Below, in pieces: positions 8,280-15,365 of a stretch of DNA of 64,000 nt. The DNA is taken from the NCBI GenBank assembly GCA_002441005.1, contig DJWO01000009.1:62001-126000 (forward strand), in the 5' to 3' direction. Below the pieces are notes generated by a model, which ran no database searches, was not told the DNA's origin, and saw nothing but the letters and a program-made list of their open reading frames with translations. Position 1 is the first letter of the stretch. The number at the start of each line of letters is the position of its first letter. The position numbers were made by a program, and so were the translations under genes. Source of the stretch: Candidatus Aminicenantes bacterium UBA6228 (GTDB lineage: Bacteria; Acidobacteriota; Aminicenantia; Aminicenantales; Saccharicenantaceae).

Positions 8280-9314
8280 ATGAAAGCTATCTATCTTACT
8301 GGCCTGAGACAGGCCAGACTCGAAGATCTGCCAGAGCCAGATTTTCAATCTCCTGATTCGGTTATTCTTAAAACCAGAGTGGCCGGGCTCTGTGGCAGCG
8401 ATCTCCATTATTTTATTTCAGACTCGGTGGGCGGGGATGCGGTTCATTATCCCTGGATAACCGGGCATGAATGCTCGGCTGAGGTTACAAAAACCGGGCC
8501 AGAAGCCAAAAACTACAGGCCAGGACAATTGGTAGTGGTTGAACCTTCTATTTCTTGCGGCGTCTGCGACCAGTGCCTGTCCGGCCGGTTCAATACCTGC
8601 CGGACGATCAAATTCCTCGGTCATCCGGGTGAACTGGCTGGCTGTTTTGCAGATTATTTTGTCATGCCGGAAAAGAACCTGTTTTCCCTGCCGGCTGGCT
8701 TATCTCCTGAAGAAGGTATGTTAGCTGAGCCTCTGTCCATTGCCAGCCATGCCCTGAAACTGGCTTCGATTGAAAATTCAGCTAGGGTCGGAGTCCTGGG
8801 AACAGGGCCGATTGGACTTTTGCTGATTATGCTCCTTAAGCACCGTGAATTCAGCTCGATTTTTGCCACCGACCGCTCTGAAGCCAGGGTGGATGCTGCC
8901 CTTAAAGCTGGAGCCAGCTGGGCAGCTAATGTCGAAGAGGAAGATATTATTTCAGAAATCACCGCCCGCCAGCCTCTGGGCCTGGATGTAGTTTTTGAAG
9001 TCAGCGGAGACCAGGAGGCTATTGACCAGGCTGTTGAACTGGTCAAACCAGGCGGAAAAATAATCCAGGTAGGCATCCCACTGCCTGAAAGGATAGCCTA
9101 CCGGCCAGGCAGGCTTAGAAGAAAAGAAATAACTATGATCTACAGCCGCCGGCAAAATAAATGCCTGGAAGAATCGTTGAACCTCCTGGCCCAAAAAAGA
9201 TTAAAGGCAGACTGGCTGATAACTCACCGTTTTCAGCCTGAGAAAGCTCAGTCAGCCTTTACCACGGCTGCCGACCGGCTGGATGGAGTCTTGAAAGCCA
9301 CGTTCATCTTTTGA
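8280..9314 (+). CDS. zinc-dependent medium-chain alcohol/polyol dehydrogenase
   Basis: A 344-residue MDR-family oxidoreductase. The catalytic zinc ligands are in GLCGSDLHYF and GHECSAEV. The structural-zinc lobe has its four cysteines in CGVCDQCLSGRFNTC near residue 100. The Rossmann NAD(P) motif is GVLGTGPIGLLL near residue 175. It is closest in feel to sorbitol, L-idonate or threonine dehydrogenases, and the substrate is probably a sugar alcohol or hexonate. GGAG lies upstream of the ATG. No partner gene is adjacent. Confidence 0.85.
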   Translation: MKAIYLTGLRQARLEDLPEPDFQSPDSVILKTRVAGLCGSDLHYFISDSVGGDAVHYPWITGHECSAEVTKTGPEAKNYRPGQLVVVEPSISCGVCDQCLSGRFNTCRTIKFLGHPGELAGCFADYFVMPEKNLFSLPAGLSPEEGMLAEPLSIASHALKLASIENSARVGVLGTGPIGLLLIMLLKHREFSSIFATDRSEARVDAALKAGASWAANVEEEDIISEITARQPLGLDVVFEVSGDQEAIDQAVELVKPGGKIIQVGIPLPERIAYRPGRLRRKEITMIYSRRQNKCLEESLNLLAQKRLKADWLITHRFQPEKAQSAFTTAADRLDGVLKATFIF

Positions 9315-9386
9315 TAGCCTGGCAGAAAAATTTTCAACTCTGAGGTTTTTCCCCTGGTCAAAAAATAATTCAACCGGAGTGGACCG

Positions 9387-9404
9387 AGCTGCCAGGGGGC
9401 AGCT
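9387..9404. terminator. hairpin between convergent genes
   Basis: A 7-bp GC-rich stem (AGCTGCC/GGCAGCT) with a four-base loop sits between the convergent dehydrogenase and beta-barrel genes. There is no T-tract directly after it, so it is only a possible bidirectional transcription stop. Confidence 0.3.
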
Positions 9405-9456
9405 GGCTATTAAGAAGGCAGACAAAGATCAGAATCATCAATAGTTTTTTGATAGC

Positions 9457-10056
9457 TTAAAAAACGACACCCAGAACCAAGGATAATCTTCCTCCACCGA
9501 TTTTGAAATCAACCCCTTCATAAGTATCCTTAACCTGACAGTAACCGGCTTCAATCCCGCTGAACAGGAATTTTTCTTGATAATAGATTCCAGCCTCAAG
9601 ATTCAGCCCGGCTTTATGGCCGCTGACCGTCAAATCCATGGCCTCTTCTTTATAGGAAGCATTGACCGCTCCCGCTCCGATAAAGATTCTCAGGTGCCTT
9701 CCGATGAGCGGGAAATAGCCCAGGCCGCCGCCATAAAACTGCTGCCTGGAATGAGCCGGTAGCTCGAGATCTGGAGTTGTTCCATCTTTGGAACCGGTCA
9801 TAAAAAGCCCATAAACATAAAGGTGATCAAAGACCCTGACCCCCAGCTTGAATTCAGGGGCAAACAGTGTTTCACCGTAGATATTTTTATAACCGGCATC
9901 AGCCGGGAAAATATAGCCGCCGCTAAAAGCCAGCATTATTTTCTCTTCCGCCAGGCCATAAGTACCAGCCAGAGATATCAGAAAAAAAGTTAAAAGAAAG
10001 ATCACGGCTGGTTTGATCTTTTTATTCCTGAGGTAACTTCCAGGTATTTTTTTCAT
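9457..10056 (-). CDS. outer-membrane beta-barrel protein
   Basis: A 199-residue exported protein. The basic N-terminus (MKKIPGSYLRNKKIK) is followed by a hydrophobic signal segment ending near GLAEE. The mature part has alternating strands rich in Gly and aromatics (LAFSGGYIFPAD, FYGGGLGYFPLIG, AGLNLEAGIYYQ) and ends in a terminal aromatic (LVLGVVF), as outer-membrane barrels usually do. This matches small 8-stranded OmpA/OmpW-like barrels. SD AGGAGA. The specific role is unknown. Confidence 0.75.
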   Translation of the reverse strand: MKKIPGSYLRNKKIKPAVIFLLTFFLISLAGTYGLAEEKIMLAFSGGYIFPADAGYKNIYGETLFAPEFKLGVRVFDHLYVYGLFMTGSKDGTTPDLELPAHSRQQFYGGGLGYFPLIGRHLRIFIGAGAVNASYKEEAMDLTVSGHKAGLNLEAGIYYQEKFLFSGIEAGYCQVKDTYEGVDFKIGGGRLSLVLGVVF

Positions 10057-10357
10057 AGGTCCAATCTCCTTTGCTTTGTCCTAAAGCCACAAAAAACCTG
10101 TCTGACCGGCAGCAATCAATGGCTCCTCGTTAGTTGGTCCTGTCTTTTGCCACCAGTCACTTCTTCTTTAGATTACTTATCAAAAAAACGGCCTTAATGT
10201 CAAATTTTGACCAATTCCGGGAAGAAGCGGCGGTCAGACTGTCATTTTACCTGACTGATCTTCAAAACCAGCTTGTCATTGAACAAAGTTTCTGATAAAA
10301 ACCATTAATAATCAATAACCGGATTGATAAAATTGAGATAAGGTAAAGAGTCAAACC
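10057..10357. promoter_or_regulatory. divergent intergenic region with an inverted repeat
   Basis: This 301-bp gap separates the divergent barrel and fucosidase genes. GTCAAA-T-TTTGAC (10199-10211) is a perfect 6+6 inverted repeat. Its minus-strand half contains TTGACA (10198-10203), a possible -35 for the barrel gene with only a weak -10 (TAAGTA) 18 bases on. It may be an operator, but nothing else supports this. No coding potential seen. Confidence 0.35.
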
Positions 10358-12052
10358 TTGAAGCTCTGGTCTGGTCAACGGCCGTTTAATTTCTTGTTAA
10401 GGACAGTTAAGTCCGGATTAAGCCGGTTTTATCTTGGGTATCAGGTATTCTGTTCAGGGTTCAGAAGGAAGAATACCCATAACTTATCAGATCTGACGGC
10501 AGTTTGGATTTTGCTCATAATGGTCTTCTGCCAGCCTGTATTTGCTCTCAGCCAGGATACTCAGTCCCGGGAAGAAATTCCTTTCAAAAATATTCATTTA
10601 TTAGAACCAGCTGATTCCCTGGAGGTTCGCCTCTTTAAGGCTGCCCGGGTTGTTCCTTCCCCCCGGCAACTGAACTGGCAGACAAGAGAACTGGCGGCCT
10701 TCATCCATTTCGGCCTGAACACCTTTACCGATAGGGAATTGGGAGAAGGAACGGAAGATCCAGCTCTCTTTAATCCAGCCGCTTTTGATCCGGGGCAGTG
10801 GACCAGAGTCCTGAAGGAAGCTGGTTTTAAGATGATTATCATCACCGCCAAGCATCATGACGGCTTTTGCCTCTGGCCAACAGAGACGACCGGTTATTCG
10901 GTCAAAAAAAGCCCCTGGCAGAAAGGCGGTGGTGATGTGGTCAGAGCGGTGGCCACTGCCTGCCGCCAAGAAGGCCTGGCCTTTGGCTTCTATCTTTCAC
11001 CCTGGGACCGGCACGAGAAAAGTTATGGAACTCCAGCTTACAATGAATTCTTCCGGGCCCAGCTTACAGAGCTTTTAACCAATTATGGGCCGGTAGCTGA
11101 AGTCTGGTTCGACGGCTACTGCGGAGAAGGTCCAAACGGACGGAAGCAGGAATATGACTGGGGTTCTTATTATGAACTAATTCGCCGGCTCCAGCCTGAA
11201 GCTGTTATTGCTATCAGCGGTCCGGATGTTCGCTGGGTTGGTAACGAAAGCGGTTTGGGCCGGGAAACGGAATGGAGTGTCTTACCGCTGGCCCGGCCAG
11301 AAGAAGAACTGGCCAAGTTAAGCCGGGGAGAAATTTCACTCGATAGGATTTTCCAGCCGTTAAATCTCATGGGGGAAGACCTGGGCAGCCGGGAGAAAAT
11401 TCTTCAGGCCAGAGCCCTATTCTGGTATCCGGCTGAGGTTGATGTTTCCATCCGGCCTGGCTGGTTTTACCACCAGAACCAGGATAATCAGGTCAAAACC
11501 GGTCAGGAGCTGTTCAAAATTTATCTTGAATCAGCCGGCAGAAATTCAGTTCTGCTCTTAAATGTGCCGCCTGACAGAAGAGGCCTCCTGGCTGATGAAG
11601 ATATCAGGGCCCTCCAGGATTTTAAAGGCCTGGTTGAATCCTCATTTAAGAAAAACCTGGCTGACGGAGCCAGGATTAAAGCCTTATTCACCACCGCCGG
11701 TCATGATATAGAAGCAGTAATTGGCAGCCAGGCCGGAACCTACTGGCTGGCAACGGATAACCATGAACCAATCATCATCGAACTGGAATTAGATAAACAG
11801 GACGTGATAAATTGCCTGGAACTTCAGGAAGAAATTAGCCTGGGACAGAGAATAGAAGCTTTTAAGCTGGAAAGCTGGGATGGTAAGAGCTGGCGTCAGA
11901 TCGTCAAGGGGACAACTGCTGGTTATAAGAGGCTAATTACTTTCCCTGAAATTCCGGCTAAGAAGCTCAGATTGGTTATTACTTCGTCCCGTTCCGCTCC
12001 AACCTTAAAAAAGGTAGGCCTTTATAAACTGGCAGTCTCTGTCATAAATTGA
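10358..12052 (+). CDS. alpha-L-fucosidase, glycoside hydrolase family 29
   Basis: A 564-residue secreted or membrane-anchored glycosidase that releases L-fucose from glycans. The catalytic barrel runs from about residue 95 (FIHFGLNTFTDRE) through ITAKHHDGFCLWPT to EVWFDGYCGEG, where the Asp of WFDG is the expected nucleophile. The last ~140 residues are a beta-sandwich resembling an F5/8 C-type domain. The FNPAAFD/HFGLNTF style recalls subfamily B (alpha-1,3/1,4-specific); this is an impression only. The start is unclear: the frame opens with TTG after AGGTAAAG, placing an odd ~48-residue basic leader before the hydrophobic signal (VWILLIMVFCQPVFA). Confidence 0.88.
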   Translation: MKLWSGQRPFNFLLRTVKSGLSRFYLGYQVFCSGFRRKNTHNLSDLTAVWILLIMVFCQPVFALSQDTQSREEIPFKNIHLLEPADSLEVRLFKAARVVPSPRQLNWQTRELAAFIHFGLNTFTDRELGEGTEDPALFNPAAFDPGQWTRVLKEAGFKMIIITAKHHDGFCLWPTETTGYSVKKSPWQKGGGDVVRAVATACRQEGLAFGFYLSPWDRHEKSYGTPAYNEFFRAQLTELLTNYGPVAEVWFDGYCGEGPNGRKQEYDWGSYYELIRRLQPEAVIAISGPDVRWVGNESGLGRETEWSVLPLARPEEELAKLSRGEISLDRIFQPLNLMGEDLGSREKILQARALFWYPAEVDVSIRPGWFYHQNQDNQVKTGQELFKIYLESAGRNSVLLLNVPPDRRGLLADEDIRALQDFKGLVESSFKKNLADGARIKALFTTAGHDIEAVIGSQAGTYWLATDNHEPIIIELELDKQDVINCLELQEEISLGQRIEAFKLESWDGKSWRQIVKGTTAGYKRLITFPEIPAKKLRLVITSSRSAPTLKKVGLYKLAVSVIN

Positions 12053-12353
12053 TAGTTGTATACAGGCCGGGACTTAAGCTTATTGGTGGTTCCCTGATAG
12101 ATGACCACTAACTATTATAGCCGGCCAGCCAGAAGAATTGACTTTACGTCTTTTTCTTCTTTTCAAAAACTTTAAGTCCCCTGTCAATAGAACCTGACGA
12201 CGAATTTCCTTCTCAGTTGGTGACCCATTGTTCTCTCTGTTTTGACCTTTTCCTCCAGCCTCATTCTTAGCCCGGAGACAAAATAATCCAGCCAGCATTT
12301 TCGCCTGAAGCGAAGAATCATTTTCAGCTGAATTTTTGGAGGTGGCTATCTAA
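12053..12353. other. non-coding stretch downstream of the fucosidase gene
   Basis: I see no convincing gene here. A 72-codon minus-strand frame has no SD and a low-complexity Arg/Lys-rich product, so I do not accept it. The 3' part leads into the promoter of the TPR lipoprotein gene. Confidence 0.5.
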
Positions 12354-12382
12354 TTGACAGCCAAAATAGCCCGGCATAGAAT
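12354..12382 (+). promoter_or_regulatory. promoter of the TPR lipoprotein gene
   Basis: Consensus TTGACA (12354-12359), a 17-bp spacer, then TAGAAT (12377-12382). Transcription should start about ten bases before the ATG, leaving a leader barely longer than the AAAGGAGG SD at 12386-12393. Confidence 0.7.
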
Positions 12383-12399
12383 ATTAAAGGAGGCAAAAG

Positions 12400-13128
12400 A
12401 TGAAAAGAAAGGGCATGATTTTAATCATGGCTATTGCCCTTCTGGGCTCAGGCTGTTTAACGGAAAAGAGGCCTGGTTCGGCTTTAGAATTTAATCAGCA
12501 TCTGGCTGCCGCCACAAAACATTTTCAGCAGGAAAATTATTCTTTAGCCCGGCAGGAGCTAAACCTGGCTTTAAGCATCGATTCCAAATCAGTTCGGGCC
12601 AACAACATAATGGGCCTGACTTATTTTAAAGAGAAAAACTATGATCTGGCCGAAACCTACTTTCAGAAGACGGTTAAAATTGATCCCCAATATGCCACTG
12701 GCTACCTCAATCTCGGGGCTATTTATGCCATGAGAGAATCTTATCCAAAAGCCAGGGATTATTATGAGAAGGCTATAGCTATATCGCCGGACCTGGCGGC
12801 TGGCTATTACAGCCTGGCTACTATCTGTTTCCAGTTGAATGATAAAGAGCGGGGCTTTAATTATCTTAAAAAGGGGCTTGAGCTTGATCCTAATTATCTG
12901 GAAGAGCATGCCAGCTCGCTCAGCGGCTTGCCGATGAAAGGCTCAGCCTTAGCTGATCTCTATTTTAATTTCGCCAGAGTTTTTGCCAGCCGGGGGGAAA
13001 TAGAGAGAACAGCCGAATATTTAAAGAAAGCCAGACAGAACGGTTTTAAAAACTGGAAATTGATAGAAGAGTCACCAGAATTTGCTGCTATCCGGGACAA
13101 TCCCCTGATCAGAGAATTTCTAAAATAA
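12400..13128 (+). CDS. TPR-repeat lipoprotein
   Basis: A 242-residue lipoprotein with signal MKRKGMILIMAIAL and lipobox LGSGC, cysteine near residue 19. At least four tetratricopeptide repeats follow, with the usual spacing (for example NNIMGLTYFKEKNYDLAETY and YLNLGAIYAMRESYPKARDY). The last ~35 residues (FKNWKLIEESPEFAAIRDNP) resemble the end of TPR proteins of the NlpI/PilF type. It probably scaffolds an envelope complex; the partner is unknown. Strong promoter and AAAGGAGG SD. A decayed marC tail follows its stop in the same frame. Confidence 0.8.
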   Translation: MKRKGMILIMAIALLGSGCLTEKRPGSALEFNQHLAAATKHFQQENYSLARQELNLALSIDSKSVRANNIMGLTYFKEKNYDLAETYFQKTVKIDPQYATGYLNLGAIYAMRESYPKARDYYEKAIAISPDLAAGYYSLATICFQLNDKERGFNYLKKGLELDPNYLEEHASSLSGLPMKGSALADLYFNFARVFASRGEIERTAEYLKKARQNGFKNWKLIEESPEFAAIRDNPLIREFLK

Positions 13129-13346
13129 GGCAACCATTGGCCCACCTATCTTGAAAATCTGACAGTTCTGGTCCTGGCCATCATTATCATGACCATTCTG
13201 ATTTATTTCAGTTTCGCTTTTACACCGAGGCTGATGAAACGCCTTGGCCCAAAGGCGGGCTGGTTATTAATCGACTGACCGCCTTTCTGGTTTTTTGTGT
13301 CGGGCTACAAATCCTGACCGGCGGCTTCACCACTCTTATAAAATAA
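13129..13346 (+). pseudogene. decayed C-terminal fragment of a MarC-family membrane protein
   Basis: Directly after the TPR gene's stop, and in its frame, the sequence reads as TVLVLAIIIMTILIYFSFAF and then PRLMKRLGPKAG before a stop. Shifting frame continues the protein as GGLVINRLTAFLVFCVGLQI and TGGFTTLIK, ending at 13344-13346. The second part aligns by eye with the end of E. coli MarC ([20 protein letters not shown], then NGI...IIK). Only ~70 of ~210 residues remain, with one frameshift and no start, so this is a remnant. Confidence 0.6.
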
Positions 13347-13443
13347 ATATTCTCCTGTTAGCTAAGCGGCCAGCCAGCTTGACAGGCGCCGGAGCCAAAG
13401 GTTAATATAACTACAAAGGGCTCAAGAAGAAAGGAAGGGTAGA

Positions 13444-13596
13444 ATGCTACCTGGTATTTGTCCTTGCTTTTTCTTTAGCTTCCCGCTGTTCCTGAAATCA
13501 GCTTTAGCCTCAACCACCCTGTTTTTTACCACCCTATTCCCCGCGGCCGATCTTCAGCCAGCGGTTTACCAGATCACCACCTTATTAATAAAATAA
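13444..13596 (+). CDS. small hydrophobic ORF of doubtful status
   Basis: A 50-codon frame starts at ATG 13444 behind a good AGGAAGG SD. The product begins MLPGICPCFFFSFPLFLK and contains ALASTTLFFTTLFPAADLQP, so it could be a small membrane or exported peptide. The LFPAAD segment faintly recalls MarC N-termini, so it may be more marC debris. No neighbour gives it a role. Confidence 0.25.
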   Translation: MLPGICPCFFFSFPLFLKSALASTTLFFTTLFPAADLQPAVYQITTLLIK

Positions 13597-13623
13597 AAAA
13601 TAAATGGTTAATAAAATAATTCC

Positions 13624-13652
13624 TTGTATTCTTATAAGAATTGTAGGATAAT
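13624..13652 (+). promoter_or_regulatory. promoter with palindromic operator for the hydrogenase/sulfur operon
   Basis: TTGTAT (13624-13629), a 17-bp spacer and GATAAT (13647-13652). A perfect 14-bp palindrome ATTCTTATAAGAAT (13628-13641) overlaps the -35 and fills most of the spacer, a position where a dimeric repressor would block RNA polymerase. The regulator is not encoded next to it. Confidence 0.6.
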
Positions 13653-13657
13653 CGGCT

Positions 13658-13706
13658 CATGACGGGCCTGGCCAAGTCGTATCGGTAATCCGGCCGGCCA
13701 GTCATG
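13658..13706 (+). promoter_or_regulatory. 5' leader hairpin of the hydrogenase/sulfur operon
   Basis: CATGACGGGCCTGGCC (13658-13673) pairs with GGCCGGCCAGTCATG (13692-13706) with one mismatch and one bulge, around an 18-base loop. It begins within a base or two of the predicted transcription start and ends before the SD, with no T-tract. It is more likely an mRNA-stabilising or regulatory leader than a terminator. Confidence 0.45.
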
Positions 13707-13729
13707 GGATATTAAAAAGGAGGTGTCTG

Positions 13730-13969
13730 ATGTCTGATCTTAAAGCTGATCTAACTCTGGATAACAGCGGCCTCTCCTGCCCGATGCCAATCATTAAAAC
13801 CAAAAAAGCCATGGATGGGATGAAGGTTGGGGAAATTCTCAAAATGGTCGCTACCGACCCAGGTTCAGTCAGCGATATTCAGGCCTGGGTCAAGAAAACC
13901 GGGCAGGAGCTGCTGGGACAGGAAACAGAAGGGGAAAAGTTTGTTTTTTACATTCGCAAAGCAAAATAA
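13730..13969 (+). CDS. tusA: TusA-family sulfur carrier protein
   Basis: A 79-residue protein of the TusA/SirA/YeeD fold. The sulfur-carrying cysteine is in the signature SGLSCPMPIIKTKKA near residue 18 (CPxP), and MVATDPGSVSDI is the typical second half. TusA proteins accept persulfide sulfur and pass it to DsrE-type proteins or to biosynthetic or oxidative pathways. It opens the operon, with a near-perfect AAAGGAGGTG SD. As the dsrE-like and lipoyl-carrier genes follow immediately, a role in dissimilatory sulfur transfer is more likely than tRNA thiolation (inference). Confidence 0.92.
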   Translation: MSDLKADLTLDNSGLSCPMPIIKTKKAMDGMKVGEILKMVATDPGSVSDIQAWVKKTGQELLGQETEGEKFVFYIRKAK

Positions 13970-13981
13970 AAGGAGGTCACC

Positions 13982-14458
13982 ATGCCTGAAGAAAGCGCTA
14001 AGCGACTGGCGATCATTTCGACCCACGGGACTCTGGACATGGCCTACCCGCCATTTATTTTATCGACGGCCGCCGTGGCCATGGACATGGAAGCAGCTAT
14101 CTTTTTTACCTTTTTTGGTCTGGAAATTCTCAAAAAGGGCAGAATAGACAAATTAAAAGTCTCGCCTGTGGCCAATCCGGCTATGCCGATGAAGATACCC
14201 AATATCATCGCTATGCTGCCGGGCATGACTCCCTTAGCCACGATAATGATGAATTCCTGGATGAGAAAGGCTAAAGTGCCAAAACTAAGTGAACTGCTGG
14301 AAACAGCTCAGGACATGGGGGTAAGGCTGATTGGCTGCCAGATGACTATGGATGTCATGGGCGTCAAAAAAGAAGACCTGATTGACGGGATAGAAATTGG
14401 CGGGGCAGCTACTTTTCTGGAATTTGCCAGCCAGAACGCCATCACCCTGAGCTTTTGA
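13982..14458 (+). CDS. DsrE2-like (COG2210-type) sulfurtransferase family protein
   Basis: A 158-residue DsrE/F-superfamily protein. It opens with RLAIISTHGTLDMAYPPFIL and has the hydrophobic stretch AAIFFTFFGLEILKK typical of the long DsrE2 type. The conserved cysteine lies at residue 119 in LIGCQMTMDVMG, followed by GGAATFLEFA. Such proteins bind or transfer sulfane sulfur and are frequent partners of TusA and rhodanese. The hydrophobic midsection may associate with the membrane. AAAGGAGGTCACC SD, 12 bases after tusA. Confidence 0.85.
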   Translation: MPEESAKRLAIISTHGTLDMAYPPFILSTAAVAMDMEAAIFFTFFGLEILKKGRIDKLKVSPVANPAMPMKIPNIIAMLPGMTPLATIMMNSWMRKAKVPKLSELLETAQDMGVRLIGCQMTMDVMGVKKEDLIDGIEIGGAATFLEFASQNAITLSF

Positions 14459-14480
14459 GCTTTTAGAAATGGAGGTAGCC

Positions 14481-14849
14481 ATGTCTGAAGATAAAGTTTT
14501 GATCATTATGACCAGCGGTCCCGATACTCCCCGTCGCTGTGCCACTCCTTTTTTCTTTGCCACCTTAGCCACCGCCATGGATTATGAAGTCACCATGTTT
14601 TTTACCATCGATGGGACGCTTCTCCTCAAAAAAGGACTGGCTGAGACTGTTTATCCCAAAGCCGGCGGTAAATCGGCAGCCGAATTCAGACAGGAAGCGA
14701 TCGAAGCTGGCGTCAAAATGACAGCCTGTTCAGCTTCCCTTGAACTTCATGATCTCAAACCGGAAGATTTAATTCCCGAAGCTAAAATTGTGGGCGGAGC
14801 TTCCATGTGGCAGATGGCTGAAGACAGCAAGACGGTCTTAACTTTTTAA
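14481..14849 (+). CDS. DsrE-family sulfur carrier
   Basis: About 122 residues. The start is taken as ATG 14481, because the in-frame ATG twelve bases earlier overlaps the GGAGGT SD (14471-14476). It is a soluble, short DsrE-like protein: VLIIMTSGPDTPRRC, YEVTMFFTIDGTLLLKKG and VKMTACSASLELH. The likely sulfur-binding cysteine is residue 83; Cys20 is a second candidate. Shape and cysteine position resemble DsrE3-type proteins that accompany TusA and LbpA in sHdr sulfur-oxidising bacteria. It is clearly different from the preceding DsrE2-like protein, so the operon has two distinct sulfur acceptors. Confidence 0.83.
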   Translation: MSEDKVLIIMTSGPDTPRRCATPFFFATLATAMDYEVTMFFTIDGTLLLKKGLAETVYPKAGGKSAAEFRQEAIEAGVKMTACSASLELHDLKPEDLIPEAKIVGGASMWQMAEDSKTVLTF

Positions 14850-14889
14850 TCTGTCAATTGATTAATCTTTTAATCAAAGGAGGTATCCG

Positions 14890-15336
14890 ATGGCTATCAT
14901 TAGAGGGTGCAACCTCCCGGAGGACCTTTATTACTACCCGGAAAAGCATCTCTGGTTGAAACCCTTAGGAGGCAACCTCTTCCGCCTGGGGTTGACGCCG
15001 ATCGCCGGCCAGCTGGCCGGAGGCAAACTCAATGCAGTCACCATCAGGGCCAAAAACATTGGCACTGAAGTCGCCCAGGGAAAAAGCTTAGCCACCCTGG
15101 AAAGTGCTAAATTTGTCGGACCCGTCCCGGCTCCGATCAGCGGTATTGTCAAGCGCGGCAATGAACAGCTGGCCGCCAATCCTGACCTGGTCATCTCTGA
15201 TCCCTACGGCGAAGGCTGGATTGCGGAAATAGAAGCAACTAAATGGGAAGAAGAGAAAGCCTCTTTGCTCACCGGTCCAGAGGGACTGGCTGCTTACCAG
15301 CAAAAGTTAGAAGCAGCTAACATTTCCTGCCACTAA
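14890..15336 (+). CDS. GcvH/LbpA-like lipoyl carrier protein
   Basis: A 148-residue lipoyl-domain protein of the GcvH fold: LYYYPEKHLWLKPLGG at the N-terminus, then the hairpin with the lipoylatable lysine 74 in ATLESAKFVGPVPAP. No glycine-cleavage genes are near. The neighbours are tusA, two dsrE-like genes, a hydrogenase/HdrD-like set and a lipoate-protein ligase, which points to the lipoate-binding proteins (LbpA) of the sHdr sulfur pathway. There the lipoyl dithiol carries sulfur. Cysteines at 7 and 147 are additional features. AAAGGAGG SD. LbpA versus housekeeping GcvH is inferred from context. Confidence 0.85.
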   Translation: MAIIRGCNLPEDLYYYPEKHLWLKPLGGNLFRLGLTPIAGQLAGGKLNAVTIRAKNIGTEVAQGKSLATLESAKFVGPVPAPISGIVKRGNEQLAANPDLVISDPYGEGWIAEIEATKWEEEKASLLTGPEGLAAYQQKLEAANISCH

Positions 15337-15365
15337 AACTTCTTTATCGGGGAGAAGGAGGGTCA

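Noticed and set aside
12080..12298. A 72-codon minus-strand frame after the fucosidase gene
   Set aside because: No SD, basic low-complexity product and no family signature.
14890..15336. A glycine-cleavage H protein in a glycine catabolic operon
   Set aside because: No gcvT, gcvPA or gcvPB gene is nearby and all neighbours handle sulfur or hydrogen, so LbpA-like is preferred though not proven.
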